A stretch of 64,000 nucleotides of DNA. It comes from Streptomyces violaceusniger Tu 4113. GTDB lineage: Bacteria; Actinomycetota; Actinomycetes; Streptomycetales; Streptomycetaceae. This document shows positions 1-8,232 of the stretch, piece after piece. The notes under the pieces were generated by a model, which did not search any database, was not told where the DNA came from, and was given only the letters and a program-made list of their open reading frames with translations. The translations under genes were made by a program, and so were the position numbers. The stretch lies in contig NC_015952.1 of the NCBI RefSeq assembly GCF_000147815.2, positions 124,001-188,000 of the forward strand, in the 5' to 3' direction. The first letter of the stretch is position 1, and each line of letters begins with the position of its first letter.

Positions 1-204
1 CGGAAGCACCTTCACGAAGGCCGCCAGATCCGGCAGCATTTTCGCCCCCGGACACTCCAGATCCCCGCGCCGGAGCGACGTCACGTACCCCCAGTGCAGG
101 CCCGCGGCCACCGCGTCGACCGACCGCAGCCCCAGTTCCGTGACGCGCCGGTCCAGCAGGCCATGGTTGAACCCGCGTGGCGTCGGCCTCGATCCGCGCG
201 CCAT
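1..204 (-). CDS. partial HTH-like small protein (runs off left edge)
   Basis: Reading leftward from an ATG at 204 the frame stays open to the window edge and gives the first 68 residues of a longer protein. Residues about 22-50 (LGLRSVDAVAAGLHWGYVTS, then RRGD) have the helix, small-residue turn, helix pattern of a phage-repressor type helix-turn-helix. The start codon overlaps the stop of the ParB-like gene upstream (ATGA), so the two are probably co-translated. The C-terminus is outside the window; DNA binding is inferred from the pattern only. Confidence 0.5.
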   Translation of the reverse strand, partial: MARGSRPTPRGFNHGLLDRRVTELGLRSVDAVAAGLHWGYVTSLRRGDLECPGAKMLPDLAAFVKVLP

Positions 205-1154
205 CAGACCGCCTCCGCCGCGAGCTGTTCGGCGAACCCCAGCTTCGGCATGGGCGAGTTCTCACCGAAGGTGAACCGGGCCTTGCCCGCCTCCTTCGCC
301 ATCACTGCCGTGATCAACAGCCCCAGCTCGTACGGAGCCCGGTTGTGGTCCGCCTTGCGCCCGCGGTGCTTCGCCTCCCGCGACAGCCGCGTCCGCGCCT
401 GCGCCAGGATGTCCCGCACGTCCGGCGTCCCCCCGGCCAGCCCGTACGCCGTCTCCGCCAGCCGCTCCGCGCCGCCCTCACGCCGCATCAGGTACGCGAA
501 CGCCGCCGCCGCCGACGGGCAGCAGTTGGTCCCCGACTCGATCTGCCGCCCCGCCTCCACCGTGTCGACCACGCCCGAATACCGCTGATCGAACAGGTCG
601 CCGATCTTCGGCGCGGTGAACCTCGTGCGGTTCCACAGCGACCAGTGCACATCCCGCTGCGTGTCGTACAGCATGAGCAGCCGCACAGCCGCACCCAGCG
701 CCGTACGGTACGAGCCGACCCCGCGCCCGGCGAGCGCATCCGCCGGCGTCCGCTTGAGACCGATGTCGGCGTACCGGATCACCTCCACCGGCACGTCCCG
801 GCCCACCCAGCCCGTCAGCGGCTGCCTGGCTTCCACGGCCGCGAGGCACCGGTGCCGACCGTTGGAGATCCCGCCGTGCGTGCACAGGCATACGATGTCC
901 GGGATACCCGACTGCCAGTCCCCGGCGGTCATCGCGGTCGCGATGCCCGACGCGTGTCCGCGCCTGCTGCCGCGCGGGTTGCAGCCGCACTCTGTCCCAA
1001 TTTCGAGGGCGGACTCAAGTTCGGCGAGGCTCAGCGTCTCCCACGACACCTGATACGGCGGACCCTCCACCTGGTGCGTTGAGGTGTCGCCCGTAGGGGT
1101 CATCCCGTCGACACTCGCCCTATCCGGCTTTTCTGTCTGGCTCTTACTTGACAT
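204..1154 (-). CDS. ParB N-terminal-domain-like protein (phage/plasmid type)
   Basis: A 316-residue protein. Near residue 100 it carries ISNGRHRCLAAVEARQ, which matches the conserved G-x-H-R-x-x-A-A box of the ParB/sulfiredoxin-like fold, followed by a basic C-terminal half. An upstream in-frame ATG at 1208 exists, but the ATG at 1154 has GGAGG nine bases before it, so 1154 is preferred. Many actinophages and plasmids carry stand-alone ParB-fold proteins next to terminase genes, as here. A true partition role is less likely because a ParA-type pair sits at 57.5-59.2 kb. It could bind DNA or act as a nucleotide-dependent clamp; the exact role is unknown. Confidence 0.6.
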   Translation of the reverse strand: MSSKSQTEKPDRASVDGMTPTGDTSTHQVEGPPYQVSWETLSLAELESALEIGTECGCNPRGSRRGHASGIATAMTAGDWQSGIPDIVCLCTHGGISNGRHRCLAAVEARQPLTGWVGRDVPVEVIRYADIGLKRTPADALAGRGVGSYRTALGAAVRLLMLYDTQRDVHWSLWNRTRFTAPKIGDLFDQRYSGVVDTVEAGRQIESGTNCCPSAAAAFAYLMRREGGAERLAETAYGLAGGTPDVRDILAQARTRLSREAKHRGRKADHNRAPYELGLLITAVMAKEAGKARFTFGENSPMPKLGFAEQLAAEAV

Positions 1155-1478
1155 GGTGGAACTGCCTCCATGCGAGGGATGGGTGGGCCCCCTGCTCTCG
1201 TCCGGCAAGACCTCAAGCGGGGGGCCCCTTCATAGGAGACGCTAATGCCACTCCCCGGGCGATACATGCCCAGAAAACGCTGATCACGCCAACGCACCCG
1301 GAACGGACGAAGCCTGAGAGTGGTCGGAACCCAGATCACGTGAGGAAAGATCACACATCTGGATAGACTGCCCAGATTGCCAGAAGGGGCCCTCCGCACG
1401 ATCCCAGGTAAAAGATCGGAAAGGCGCCCCCCCGTGGCCAGCACAGACACGACAGAGCGCGGGAAGCTGGCTAGAACA
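1155..1478. other. intergenic region upstream of the ParB-like gene
   Basis: About 320 bases between two leftward genes. I see no convincing gene on either strand. It contains a short GC-rich inverted repeat (AAGCGGGGGGCCCCTT near 1213-1228) that could terminate leftward transcription, and it presumably holds the promoter of the ParB-like gene. Confidence 0.4.
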
Positions 1479-1776
1479 TCACTGCGGGGACTTGACGGGG
1501 ACCAGGGCAGCGCTCCCGCCCGGAGCGGCGAACCTCAGCAGACGCGTACCAGAAAAGGCCGCCTCGACAGCCCAGACGGTGTACTCGTCCTCTCCGTAGT
1601 TCTTCCCACCCAGCGTCTCCACTTGCCACTTGTGTGCTCATGCCCGCTAGAGCAGCGGGAGCCGGACCCGTCCGGTCCGGGTTGACTGTGTGGTCGCAGA
1701 TGAGCAGGACCCCGCCCGGCGGAGGCGCCTTGAAGCACGTGCCGATCAGCGCTCGGTTGCGGTCCTCGTCCGCCAC
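1479..1776 (-). pseudogene. small hypothetical protein, apparently frameshifted
   Basis: A GTG at 1776 opens a frame whose first 45 residues look like real protein (GGVLLICDHTVNPDRT). From about 1640 that frame turns arginine-rich, while the neighbouring frame becomes protein-like (GEDEYTVWAVEAAFSG, ending VPVKSPQ at 1479). The simplest reading is one protein of about 99 residues broken by a one-base shift near 1630-1650. Two overlapping short genes are the alternative. It starts three bases after the GNAT gene and probably shares its message. Function unknown. Confidence 0.35.
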
Positions 1777-1778
1777 CC

Positions 1779-2546
1779 CTAACCGAGCAGCCCCGAGACC
1801 TGCACCAGAGGCTGGACGCGCCGGACGCCCGGCAACCCGTAGATCCCCGACGTCCTGGTGCCCTTCGCGACGTCCCGGTAGCGCGTCTCACGCCGGAAGA
1901 CCGGCGCGTCCACGTACGCATCCTCCACACCCACCCCGGGCACCAGGGCCTTGAACCCCGCCCGCTGAGTGGGCGTCACGTGCCCGTACAGCGCATCCAG
2001 GGACCGGTTCGGCCAGTACCGCACGTACGCCGGTTCCTCGACCTGCGTGAACCAGTACCCCTGCTGCACGTACCAGGAAATCAGCTTCGCCGGCGACCGC
2101 TCCGCGATCACCATGGCCACCCGGTACCCCGCCGCCCGGTACCGCTCCTCACAGTCAGCGACCAACCGCCGCGCGAGCCCCTGCCTGCGGTACCGGGGCA
2201 TCACCGCAATCATCTCGATCTCGACCAGCGCCGCGGCGATCCGCTTGACGAACCCGAACGAAGGGGCCCCGGCGTCCTGAGTGATCCAGTGCATCGGGGG
2301 ACAGCAGTAGGAGAACCCCACCACCTCGCCGTCCCCGCGATCCATCACCCGCACCGACGCCAGAAGCTCAAGCGTCCCCTTGTTGGTGCGCAGCTCCCTC
2401 AGATCGTCGTCGTGGCGCTCCGCCTGCCGGGCCAGCCCCTTGACGAACTCCACGGCGCCCATGCTGTGCAGCGCCATCTCCGCCAGCTCGACCAGCCGCG
2501 GACCATCACCCATGCGCGGGGACCGGATGAACGGGACATCGGACAT
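1779..2546 (-). CDS. GNAT-family N-acetyltransferase
   Basis: A 255-residue protein with a clear GNAT core. IEMIAVMPRYRRQGLARRLV is motif A, with the acetyl-CoA pyrophosphate loop RRQGLA, followed by a beta-bulge strand and the C-terminal motif ISWYVQQGYWF. The ATG at 2546 is chosen because AGGAG lies nine bases upstream; the frame is open further but without a binding site. The substrate cannot be read from sequence. GNAT proteins are common in actinophage genomes. The gene runs leftward in the block that also holds the terminase remnants. Confidence 0.75.
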   Translation of the reverse strand: MSDVPFIRSPRMGDGPRLVELAEMALHSMGAVEFVKGLARQAERHDDDLRELRTNKGTLELLASVRVMDRGDGEVVGFSYCCPPMHWITQDAGAPSFGFVKRIAAALVEIEMIAVMPRYRRQGLARRLVADCEERYRAAGYRVAMVIAERSPAKLISWYVQQGYWFTQVEEPAYVRYWPNRSLDALYGHVTPTQRAGFKALVPGVGVEDAYVDAPVFRRETRYRDVAKGTRTSGIYGLPGVRRVQPLVQVSGLLG

Positions 2547-2622
2547 AGTGGGGCACTCCTGAGCCGCGGACCAGCAAGAGATCGCCGATCGTAGCGGACC
2601 TTCCGGAAGAACCGTTTCACCG

Positions 2623-3426
2623 TCAGGAAGGCCACCGGCCACCGATGTTGCCGCCGAACCCGCCGGTCACCGTGCCGCTGATCTTCTGCCCGATACCGCC
2701 CTCCACGTACGCCTCCGGCACCGCGATCGTCGGATGCCCCACAAACGACGTCGGCGACCGCCGCGGGTCCTCCAGCCGGGCATGCGCACGATCCCCGCGC
2801 GGCGCGTACAACGACGCCTCACCCAGCGTCGTGTGCGCCGCGGCAATCGCCGTAATGATCCCCTCGTGCTCCACAGCGTTCCACTTGTCCGTCCCGTCCT
2901 CCACAATCGCGTTCGTCGGGTCGTAGTTCTTCAGCGCCCTCAGCACGCTCTCCGCCATCGCAACCGACCTCGGCACCATCACCGTCCGCAACTCCAGCGC
3001 CACCGACAACGCCGAAACCCGCTCCGACAGGGAGACCTTGCGCCCGACCTCCTTCACCGCCCCCCGCACATGCGCCGCGTACGTCTCCCACGTCACCTCC
3101 CGCGGCGGCACCGCAGCCCGCAGGCCCTCGAACACCGCGGGCATGATGATCTTCCGGGCGAACGCCTTGCCGTCCAGCGTCACCCCACACATCACGTGCA
3201 CCGGCACCATCGGGTCCATGGCCTCCACCAGTTCCGCGATACGAGCACCCATCGCCCGCCCCGGCAAGTCCCCGGGCGGCTCCTCCAGATGGAAGACACC
3301 CAGACGCCGGATGTCCTCCCCAGGCTCGTTGTAGACCGCGGCCACCACCAGACCCGTCAGCCGCCGCGGGTCCCCGCGGTCGACGACCAGCACGTACCGG
3401 TGCACCAGCGTCCCGCCCACGTTCAC
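2623..3426 (-). CDS. hypothetical phage-like protein with glycine-rich tail
   Basis: A 267-residue protein starting at a GTG that overlaps the previous gene's stop (GTGA), implying translational coupling. The first 60 residues (HRYVLVVDRGDPRRLTGLVV) look like a beta-strand-rich domain, the middle is helical, and the end is a glycine-rich tail (GTVTGGFGGNIGGRW). I do not recognise the family. Its position three genes downstream of the terminase suggests a structural or packaging role, but no conserved catalytic motif is visible. Confidence 0.55.
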   Translation of the reverse strand: MNVGGTLVHRYVLVVDRGDPRRLTGLVVAAVYNEPGEDIRRLGVFHLEEPPGDLPGRAMGARIAELVEAMDPMVPVHVMCGVTLDGKAFARKIIMPAVFEGLRAAVPPREVTWETYAAHVRGAVKEVGRKVSLSERVSALSVALELRTVMVPRSVAMAESVLRALKNYDPTNAIVEDGTDKWNAVEHEGIITAIAAAHTTLGEASLYAPRGDRAHARLEDPRRSPTSFVGHPTIAVPEAYVEGGIGQKISGTVTGGFGGNIGGRWPS

Positions 3427-3671
3427 CCCGCACCACCCAGCCCGAACAGATCCAGCGGCAGCCCCATCCGCTCCGCGATCTGCTCCGCCACCCGGCGCGC
3501 CCGCTGCCGCTGCTGCGGCGTCGGACACACCGGCTCCGCCGCGTTGAACAGCACCTGCACCCGATACTGCGCAGCATCCTCCCAACCGGCCACCTCCAGA
3601 ACCTCGCGAAGTTCCCGGGTTGCCCACTCCTCAAAGTCGGCGATCGTCTCGCAGCACTGCACCCTTGGCAT
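3423..3671 (-). CDS. small hypothetical protein
   Basis: An 82-residue helical, charged protein (DFEEWATRELREVLEVAGW; QRQRARRVAEQIAERMGLPL). The ATG at 3671 has GGGAGAGGG seven bases upstream, so it is preferred over in-frame codons further up. Its stop overlaps the start of the next leftward gene. No family recognised. Confidence 0.55.
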   Translation of the reverse strand: MPRVQCCETIADFEEWATRELREVLEVAGWEDAAQYRVQVLFNAAEPVCPTPQQRQRARRVAEQIAERMGLPLDLFGLGGAG

Positions 3672-3750
3672 GATCAATCCCTCTCCCTGGCTCATCCACC
3701 AGCACCACTCAGACAGCAGCTCTGGAAGGAGCTGGAAAGCGCCCTCGCGG

Positions 3751-4386
3751 TCACCCCACGTCACGGCCCGGAATCCGTCCCCGAGAGATAGACCACCAGT
3801 GGGAAGCGGCGAAAACTCCGAGTTGAGCTGCACTGACTGTGTCGTCGTGGTCGCGCTCGTGCTCAGCCTCGAACGCCACATACCCCACCCCACCCCGCCC
3901 GCCCGGCTTCAGCTTCGCCACGTACGCCTTGAGCTGCCCCTTCAGCACCTCCGCGGCCGGAAGCGTCGTCGTCACCGTCAGCGCCTGGCGCCGCATCACC
4001 TCGTCCAGCCCGGACACCAGCAGCGTCTTCGGCACCCCCAGGTCGGGCCACTGGCCGGTCACCTGCTTGCCGGCGTGACTGGTGACGGCCAGGATCTCCG
4101 CGTTGCCCGGGTCGGCCCGCAGATCCTCCACGACCGCCGCCCCGATGCCCGTGGCGTCGACCGCCGCGAGCACCGGCCAGCCGCCCGAGGAGAACGCCCG
4201 CGACAGCTCCCGGGTGCGCGCCGCCACCGCGGCGTACGGCGTGCCCAGCGGCGCCTGTTCGCAGACCACCACCGCCCACACCGGCAGCTCGGCCGTGCCC
4301 AGACGCTTCGGCACCAGGCCGACCCACGCCGCACGGTCGCGCCTCTTTCCGACATCTAGGCCCAGAAATACTGGAATCGGGTCCAT
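3751..4386 (-). CDS. terminase large subunit, nuclease (RNase H-like) domain only
   Basis: A 211-residue protein matching the C-terminal nuclease half of phage large terminases. GLDVGKRRDRAA near residues 9-20 holds the first metal-binding aspartate, VDATGIGAAVV near 77 the second site, and HDDTVSAAQLGVFA near 182 the terminal aspartates. In normal terminases this follows the ATPase domain in one chain. Here the ATPase half ends at 4715 and is separated from this gene by about 330 bases containing a gene on the opposite strand. No strong ribosome site precedes the ATG, so it may be a relic or a separately expressed fragment. Confidence 0.75.
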   Translation of the reverse strand: MDPIPVFLGLDVGKRRDRAAWVGLVPKRLGTAELPVWAVVVCEQAPLGTPYAAVAARTRELSRAFSSGGWPVLAAVDATGIGAAVVEDLRADPGNAEILAVTSHAGKQVTGQWPDLGVPKTLLVSGLDEVMRRQALTVTTTLPAAEVLKGQLKAYVAKLKPGGRGGVGYVAFEAEHERDHDDTVSAAQLGVFAASHWWSISRGRIPGRDVG

Positions 4387-4425
4387 ACCGGCGATTGTGG
4401 ATCAAGTCCACCCAGGACTACCACT

Positions 4426-4448
4426 GTCTACCCGGTTGCAATAGGGTG
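4426..4448. promoter_or_regulatory. 23-bp motif shared with site at 34473 (operator candidate)
   Basis: The reverse complement of 34473-34495 matches this site at 21 of 23 positions (core CTACC, GGT, GCAATAGGGTG). It lies about 60 bases upstream of the rightward small gene at 4506 and about 40 bases upstream of the terminase nuclease fragment on the other strand. A shorter 13-base version lies at 44424-44436. The conservation in otherwise unrelated intergenic DNA suggests a protein-binding site or promoter. Confidence 0.45.
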
Positions 4449-4505
4449 TCACCAGCACCCGAAACGGTGCGCTCAACGACCACGGCACCCCTCCGGAAGG
4501 ACCCC

Positions 4506-4718
4506 ATGACCACCAACGACCAACCCGCCCCCGACATCGAGCAACGCACCGAAGAAGCCGAAGCCGCCGGACAGGCAGGAGACCCCCGCGCCGCCGCCCG
4601 CCTCTACCAGACCCTGGGCGACGACCTGAAAGCCTTCTACGGCCCCTTCGACTCCCGCGTCCTGGACGCCTACGAAGGCATGGCCCGCTGGTGCGCCGGA
4701 GGACGCCGAAGAAGTTAA
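4506..4718 (+). CDS. small TPR-like protein lying between the two terminase halves
   Basis: A 70-residue acidic, alanine-rich helical protein (RAAARLYQTLGDDLKAFYG, then VLDAYEGMARW). The ATG has GGAAGGA four bases upstream. The pattern resembles a single tetratricopeptide-like helical pair found at the C-terminus of many Streptomyces proteins. The abrupt arginine-rich end (AGGRRRS) suggests the 3' end may be cut. It is transcribed against the terminase and sits exactly where the ATPase-nuclease linker would be, so it was probably brought in by insertion. Confidence 0.5.
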   Translation: MTTNDQPAPDIEQRTEEAEAAGQAGDPRAAARLYQTLGDDLKAFYGPFDSRVLDAYEGMARWCAGGRRRS

Positions 4719-5538
4719 GCAGCCCACGGCGCAGCCGGGAGTTCCGGAGCCTGGAACGGAACCTCATCCCTGAACATCGAGTCGATGAGATCAGGATTCC
4801 ATAGACCGCCGCCGGATTCTTCGAAGCTGCACAGCATTTCGGCGGCCCAGACCTGCCTACTGACCGAGGCGCGGTATTGCTGGGCGTACTCCGGCGTGAT
4901 GCGCTTGACGTCGGTGTATGGGACTTTCCATCTGCTGTATACGTCTCCTCCATTCGCAAACCAGTCGAAAAACCAGCCTCGCTGGCCCGCGGGCGTAGTG
5001 GCGCTGACCAGGCAACCTCCGCCTGGAACGGCCGCCAGCATCGGAAGAACAGAACCTTGCATGACCGCAGTAGGCACCCAGGCAATATGGCGCCCTCGTC
5101 GATGATGCACATTCCGGCTGTCATTCCGCGAATGTGTCCTGTTGCGGCGAGGGCGATAATCCTCCCTCCGGAGCAGGCCAACTGAATTTTGGTAGCCGAG
5201 TCAGAAGAGAGTTTCAGGCCGAGCTGATCCACAACGTAACGACATTTGAATACCAATTCCACGGCTTGTCGAAGCGTTGGCGCGATGATGAGGCAGTCAT
5301 ACTTGGGGCGGCACATTGCCCACCACACCGCCAGGGACGAAAGGCTCGTCGACTTCCCCGCCTGCCTGCTGCTCACGACAAGCCCGCGGATACCGGGCGT
5401 CGGCGCTTTCCGCAGAAGATCCGACTGCCAGGGGTCCGGAGGCGTCCCCGCACACTCCATGACGTACGCCGGGTCGATCGCCAGCCGCATCATCTGCTGG
5501 GGAGTCAGCGACTCCTCCGCTTTAAGCGCCACTGTCAC
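4715..5538 (-). pseudogene. terminase large subunit, ATPase domain, frameshifted
   Basis: From a GTG at 5538 the frame encodes Walker A (VVSSRQAGKST near residue 55) and Walker B (MCIIDEGA near residue 143). Immediately after the latter, at about 5090, the correct sequence continues one base back (HIAWVPTAVMQGSVLPML, then LVSATTPAGQRGW, the coupling motif) and runs to a stop at 4715. Without a shift the original frame becomes arginine-rich nonsense. No canonical slippery heptamer is visible at the junction, so a one-base deletion is more likely than programmed shifting. With the nuclease detached (3751-4386), packaging by this protein is probably lost. Confidence 0.7.
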
Positions 5539-6064
5539 CTCCCATCGGGATTTCGGCCAGGGCCTCGGCCATGACGGCGCGGGCCTCGGGGTGCGCGGCG
5601 AGCCGGTCGTTGAGCGCGCCGACGATGGACTGCCACTCCGGGCCGCCGATGGCGAGGGCCTGGGCGCCGTCGCCTTCGGCGATGGCGAGGTTCACGCCGG
5701 GTGCGGCGATGGCGCCGGTGGCGCGGGCTCGCAGGTCGAGGAGTTTGGTCAGTTCTGCAATTGCGCGGATGGCCTGTCCGGGCCGGTCGGTGGAGCGGTC
5801 GACGATGTCCCGGAGGGCCTGGCAGGTGGCGATCACGAGGCGCATGACGGCTTCGGGGGAGTCGATGGGCTCTTCGGGGTCCTCCTCCATGACGTGGGCT
5901 CCGCATTCGGTGACGTGGCGTCGTACGTCGCGTACGGGGAGGCTGTAGGCGGCGGCGGCGCCGGCGACGGTGTAGAGGCCGGTGGCGAGATCGGATTCGA
6001 TCTCGTACCGGTCCCGGCTGATGCAGGTCAGGCATCCGTTGGTGCGTGCTTCGGCCACGGTCAC
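5522..6064 (-). CDS. candidate terminase small subunit
   Basis: A 180-residue protein overlapping the start of the large terminase by 17 bases, the usual small-large terminase arrangement. The N-terminus has C-x-x-C followed by RYEIESDLATG and a helix-turn-helix-like stretch (TVAGAAAAYSLPVRDVRRHV), a pattern seen in phage DNA-recognition subunits. The rest is helical and acidic. It starts at a GTG that overlaps the stop of the upstream membrane-protein gene (GTGA). The terminase identity rests on context plus the N-terminal pattern. Confidence 0.55.
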   Translation of the reverse strand: MTVAEARTNGCLTCISRDRYEIESDLATGLYTVAGAAAAYSLPVRDVRRHVTECGAHVMEEDPEEPIDSPEAVMRLVIATCQALRDIVDRSTDRPGQAIRAIAELTKLLDLRARATGAIAAPGVNLAIAEGDGAQALAIGGPEWQSIVGALNDRLAAHPEARAVMAEALAEIPMGGDSGA

Positions 6065-6378
6065 TTCTGGCGGCGCCCTACCGGCAGCACGGTGAACAGG
6101 ACGGTCAGCAGTGCGATGACGAGGGCCAGGAGTACGGCGCCGACGGCGAAGGTCACCAGGTTCATGGCGAACTGGACGAGGTCGAGAAGGCTCTGAATCA
6201 GCTTCAGAGGGTCGGCGATCTGGGTGGGGTCGGGCAGCTTGGGCGCGTCGGGCAGTCCGGGGATCGGGATGGGTGGTTCGGGGAGCTTGGTAGGGAGCTT
6301 GTCCGTGGGGACCGGCACGGGGAGCTTGTCCGTGGGCAGGGGCACGGGAGGGGTCGGCAAAGCCTCAAAACGGTACAT
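6061..6378 (-). CDS. small proline-rich membrane protein
   Basis: A 105-residue protein. The first 50 residues are proline-rich with a repeated PTDKLP unit (LPTDKLPVPVPTDKLPTKLP). The last 40 form one long or two short hydrophobic segments (FAMNLVTFAVGAVLLALVIA) ending in a basic tail (GRRQK). It is first in the leftward operon leading into the terminase genes. A holin-like or envelope-anchored role is possible but only inferred. Confidence 0.55.
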   Translation of the reverse strand: MYRFEALPTPPVPLPTDKLPVPVPTDKLPTKLPEPPIPIPGLPDAPKLPDPTQIADPLKLIQSLLDLVQFAMNLVTFAVGAVLLALVIALLTVLFTVLPVGRRQK

Positions 6379-6464
6379 ACCTCATATCATGGACTCGGTG
6401 CGTACCAGTCGTACAGCCGCGCAATGACGACGAACCGGCAAAAACCCCCATACAATCCACGGTC

Positions 6465-6665
6465 GTGACGACGCATGAGCCTGACCTGCAAGAACTCGCC
6501 AACCTGCACTTCGCCTACACCGCCATCAAAGCGCGCCGGGACGAGGCCATCCGCCGCATCGCCGCCCGAGGGCGCCGCGGGGACCAGAAGGCCATGAGCG
6601 ACATCACCGGTTACCACCGCGAGACCATCTGCAACATCGCCGCAGGCCAGGCCGCGCGAGGGTGA
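6465..6665 (+). CDS. small HTH-like protein
   Basis: A 66-residue protein starting at a GTG. The C-terminal half (SDITGYHRETICNIAAGQAA) has a helix-turn-helix pattern typical of small phage or plasmid DNA-binding proteins. It is divergent from the membrane-protein/terminase operon and overlaps the next gene by GTGA. Confidence 0.5.
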   Translation: MTTHEPDLQELANLHFAYTAIKARRDEAIRRIAARGRRGDQKAMSDITGYHRETICNIAAGQAARG

Positions 6666-6787
6666 ACACCCGCCGCGCACGCGGGGCGGCGGCCGTGACC
6701 GTCGCTCTCGCCGCCTCCCTGATCCCCGCCGTCACAACCCATGCCGCCGAGCCGCGTGGAGGGGTGAGACCGGCGTGCGGTGCCTGA
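6662..6787 (+). CDS. 41-residue secreted peptide
   Basis: Starts at a GTG overlapping the stop of the upstream gene. The sequence is a textbook signal peptide: basic N-terminus (NTRRARG), hydrophobic core (AAVTVALAASLIPAV) and cleavage site (THAA), followed by only about 13 residues (EPRGGVRPACGA) with a single cysteine. The mature part is too short for an enzyme; it could be a peptide signal or the remnant of a larger exported protein. Confidence 0.45.
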   Translation: MNTRRARGAAAVTVALAASLIPAVTTHAAEPRGGVRPACGA

Positions 6788-6854
6788 CCGTACGCGGCAC
6801 CGCACCCGAATCCTCCCCTCTCCCTTCCGCGGCCCCGCCCGCTAACGTGATCTC

Positions 6855-7157
6855 ATGGAACCCAACCCCGGACGCACTCAGACCCCCTGGGCGCGTGTAC
6901 GTGCCGTAGATCCGGCGGTCACCCCAAGGAAGTCCTGCAACCGCTGCGGATCGGACGCGATTCTCCACTTCAAGGCGGACTTCGACCGTACGAGCTTCGC
7001 CCTGCCGCGGGAGGAGGAGGACCCCACCGGGGACGCCGAGCCCATCGAGGTCAGGCAGAGGGTCGAGAACGACATCTTCTCCTGCCTCGGGCACGCCGGC
7101 GATCTGGCCTTCGCCGCGGCGTACACGGTCATGGCCGGACCCGCCGGAGCTGTGTAG
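6855..7157 (+). CDS. small hypothetical protein with one CxxC
   Basis: A 100-residue protein with CNRCGSDA near residue 28, which may hold half of a zinc site, and an acidic middle (PREEEDPTGDAEP). No family recognised. It is followed by a strong terminator hairpin and belongs to the rightward set of small genes from 6.4 to 9.0 kb. Confidence 0.5.
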   Translation: MEPNPGRTQTPWARVRAVDPAVTPRKSCNRCGSDAILHFKADFDRTSFALPREEEDPTGDAEPIEVRQRVENDIFSCLGHAGDLAFAAAYTVMAGPAGAV

Positions 7158-7167
7158 CGTCAGGGGC

Positions 7168-7193
7168 TGCGGCCCGGCCGAACCCGGGCCGCA
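7168..7193 (+). terminator. hairpin terminator
   Basis: Inverted arms TGCGGCCCGG (7168-7177) and CCGGGCCGCA (7184-7193) with a six-base loop, eleven bases after the stop of the preceding gene. There is no T-run, as is usual in Streptomyces. Confidence 0.6.
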
Positions 7194-7258
7194 ACTCCCC
7201 ACCCTCGGCCCCCGCACGCCACAGACGCATTCCGTGATCACCCGGTTACGCTGTCTGT

Positions 7259-8224
7259 GTGAGCCTGACTGCCGAACTCTCCAACCCGCGCTCGCCCGTC
7301 TCCCGCTTCCTGAGCGAACACCTGCCCGGCGCCGACCTGCACACCGCCTACCAGCACGCCGTACGCGGACTGCGCACCACCATCCGGCCGCCCGAATCCC
7401 TCGGCAACACCCCCTGGACGATGCTGGGAACCGCCATCGACCTGCGCATCCGCACGTGGCTGGGAGAAACGGATCACATGGGCGTCCGCGAGGGCATCGC
7501 CTACCTTCGCAACGCCCACCCCGGCGCGCCGCCGGGCCTGCCGGTCACCGATCAGCAGCGGTGCCTCCTGAACGCCGCGGCGGCCGGGGATCTGCTGCTC
7601 CAGCGCCTGGCCTCCTGTGCCGTCGCCTCCCAGCCGCTGACGGCCGACCAGGAGGACGCCGCGGCTCGCGCCGCCATCGTCGCTGCCCGCTACGACGCCA
7701 TCTTCCGCACCATCCCCATCAACGGCGCATCCCGGGCCGTCGGCCACTTCACCCGGCTGCCCCTGCCCGACGATCCGGACGCGGCCCTGCTCAGCCTGAC
7801 GGCCGAGATCCCCACCCGGGCCGCCGAGGACATCCGCCGCCAGTTCGCCGCGGCCGCCACCGCCCTCGCCGGCATCAAGGGAAGACCCCTCACCTGCTCG
7901 CCCACCTTCGCAGGCTCCCCCCACGTCGGCCACGCCGAAGGCGACTTCATCGCCGGGAAGACCCTCATCGACGTCAAGTCGACCATCACCCCGGACCTGC
8001 GCCCGGCCAAGGCCCGCAAGTGGTTCCACCAGCTCGCCGGGTACCTGCTGCTCGACTACGACGACGCCCACGAGATCACCGCCGTCGGCATCTACCTCGC
8101 CCGTCAGGCCACACTCCTGACCTGGCCCGTACGGGACTTCCTGCGCCTGATGGGCGCCCGCACGCCCCTGGACGTTCTGCGCGCCCGGATGAAGAACACC
8201 CTGGCCCCTCAACCCGTCGCATAG
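7259..8224 (+). CDS. PD-(D/E)XK nuclease-like protein
   Basis: A 321-residue protein starting at a GTG. Near residues 228-250 it has the D-x(n)-(D/E)-x-K pattern GDFIAGKTLIDVKST, followed by helices and a strand (FHQLAGYLLLDYDDAHEITA) as in the restriction-endonuclease-like fold. The N-terminal 200 residues are helical and unassigned. Such proteins on mobile elements may be nucleases for recombination or defence, but no helicase or methylase neighbour is present to define a system. Family assignment is by pattern only. Confidence 0.5.
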   Translation: MSLTAELSNPRSPVSRFLSEHLPGADLHTAYQHAVRGLRTTIRPPESLGNTPWTMLGTAIDLRIRTWLGETDHMGVREGIAYLRNAHPGAPPGLPVTDQQRCLLNAAAAGDLLLQRLASCAVASQPLTADQEDAAARAAIVAARYDAIFRTIPINGASRAVGHFTRLPLPDDPDAALLSLTAEIPTRAAEDIRRQFAAAATALAGIKGRPLTCSPTFAGSPHVGHAEGDFIAGKTLIDVKSTITPDLRPAKARKWFHQLAGYLLLDYDDAHEITAVGIYLARQATLLTWPVRDFLRLMGARTPLDVLRARMKNTLAPQPVA

Positions 8225-8232
8225 GACTGAAC

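Noticed and set aside
2734..4359. A 541-codon rightward frame across the terminase region
   Set aside because: Extremely arginine/histidine/proline-rich with no domain signal; it is antisense to the terminase nuclease and neighbours.
5085..5100. Programmed -1 frameshifting in the terminase
   Set aside because: No X-XXY-YYZ slippery heptamer or obvious downstream pseudoknot is present, and the nuclease half is detached anyway, so a deletion is the simpler explanation.
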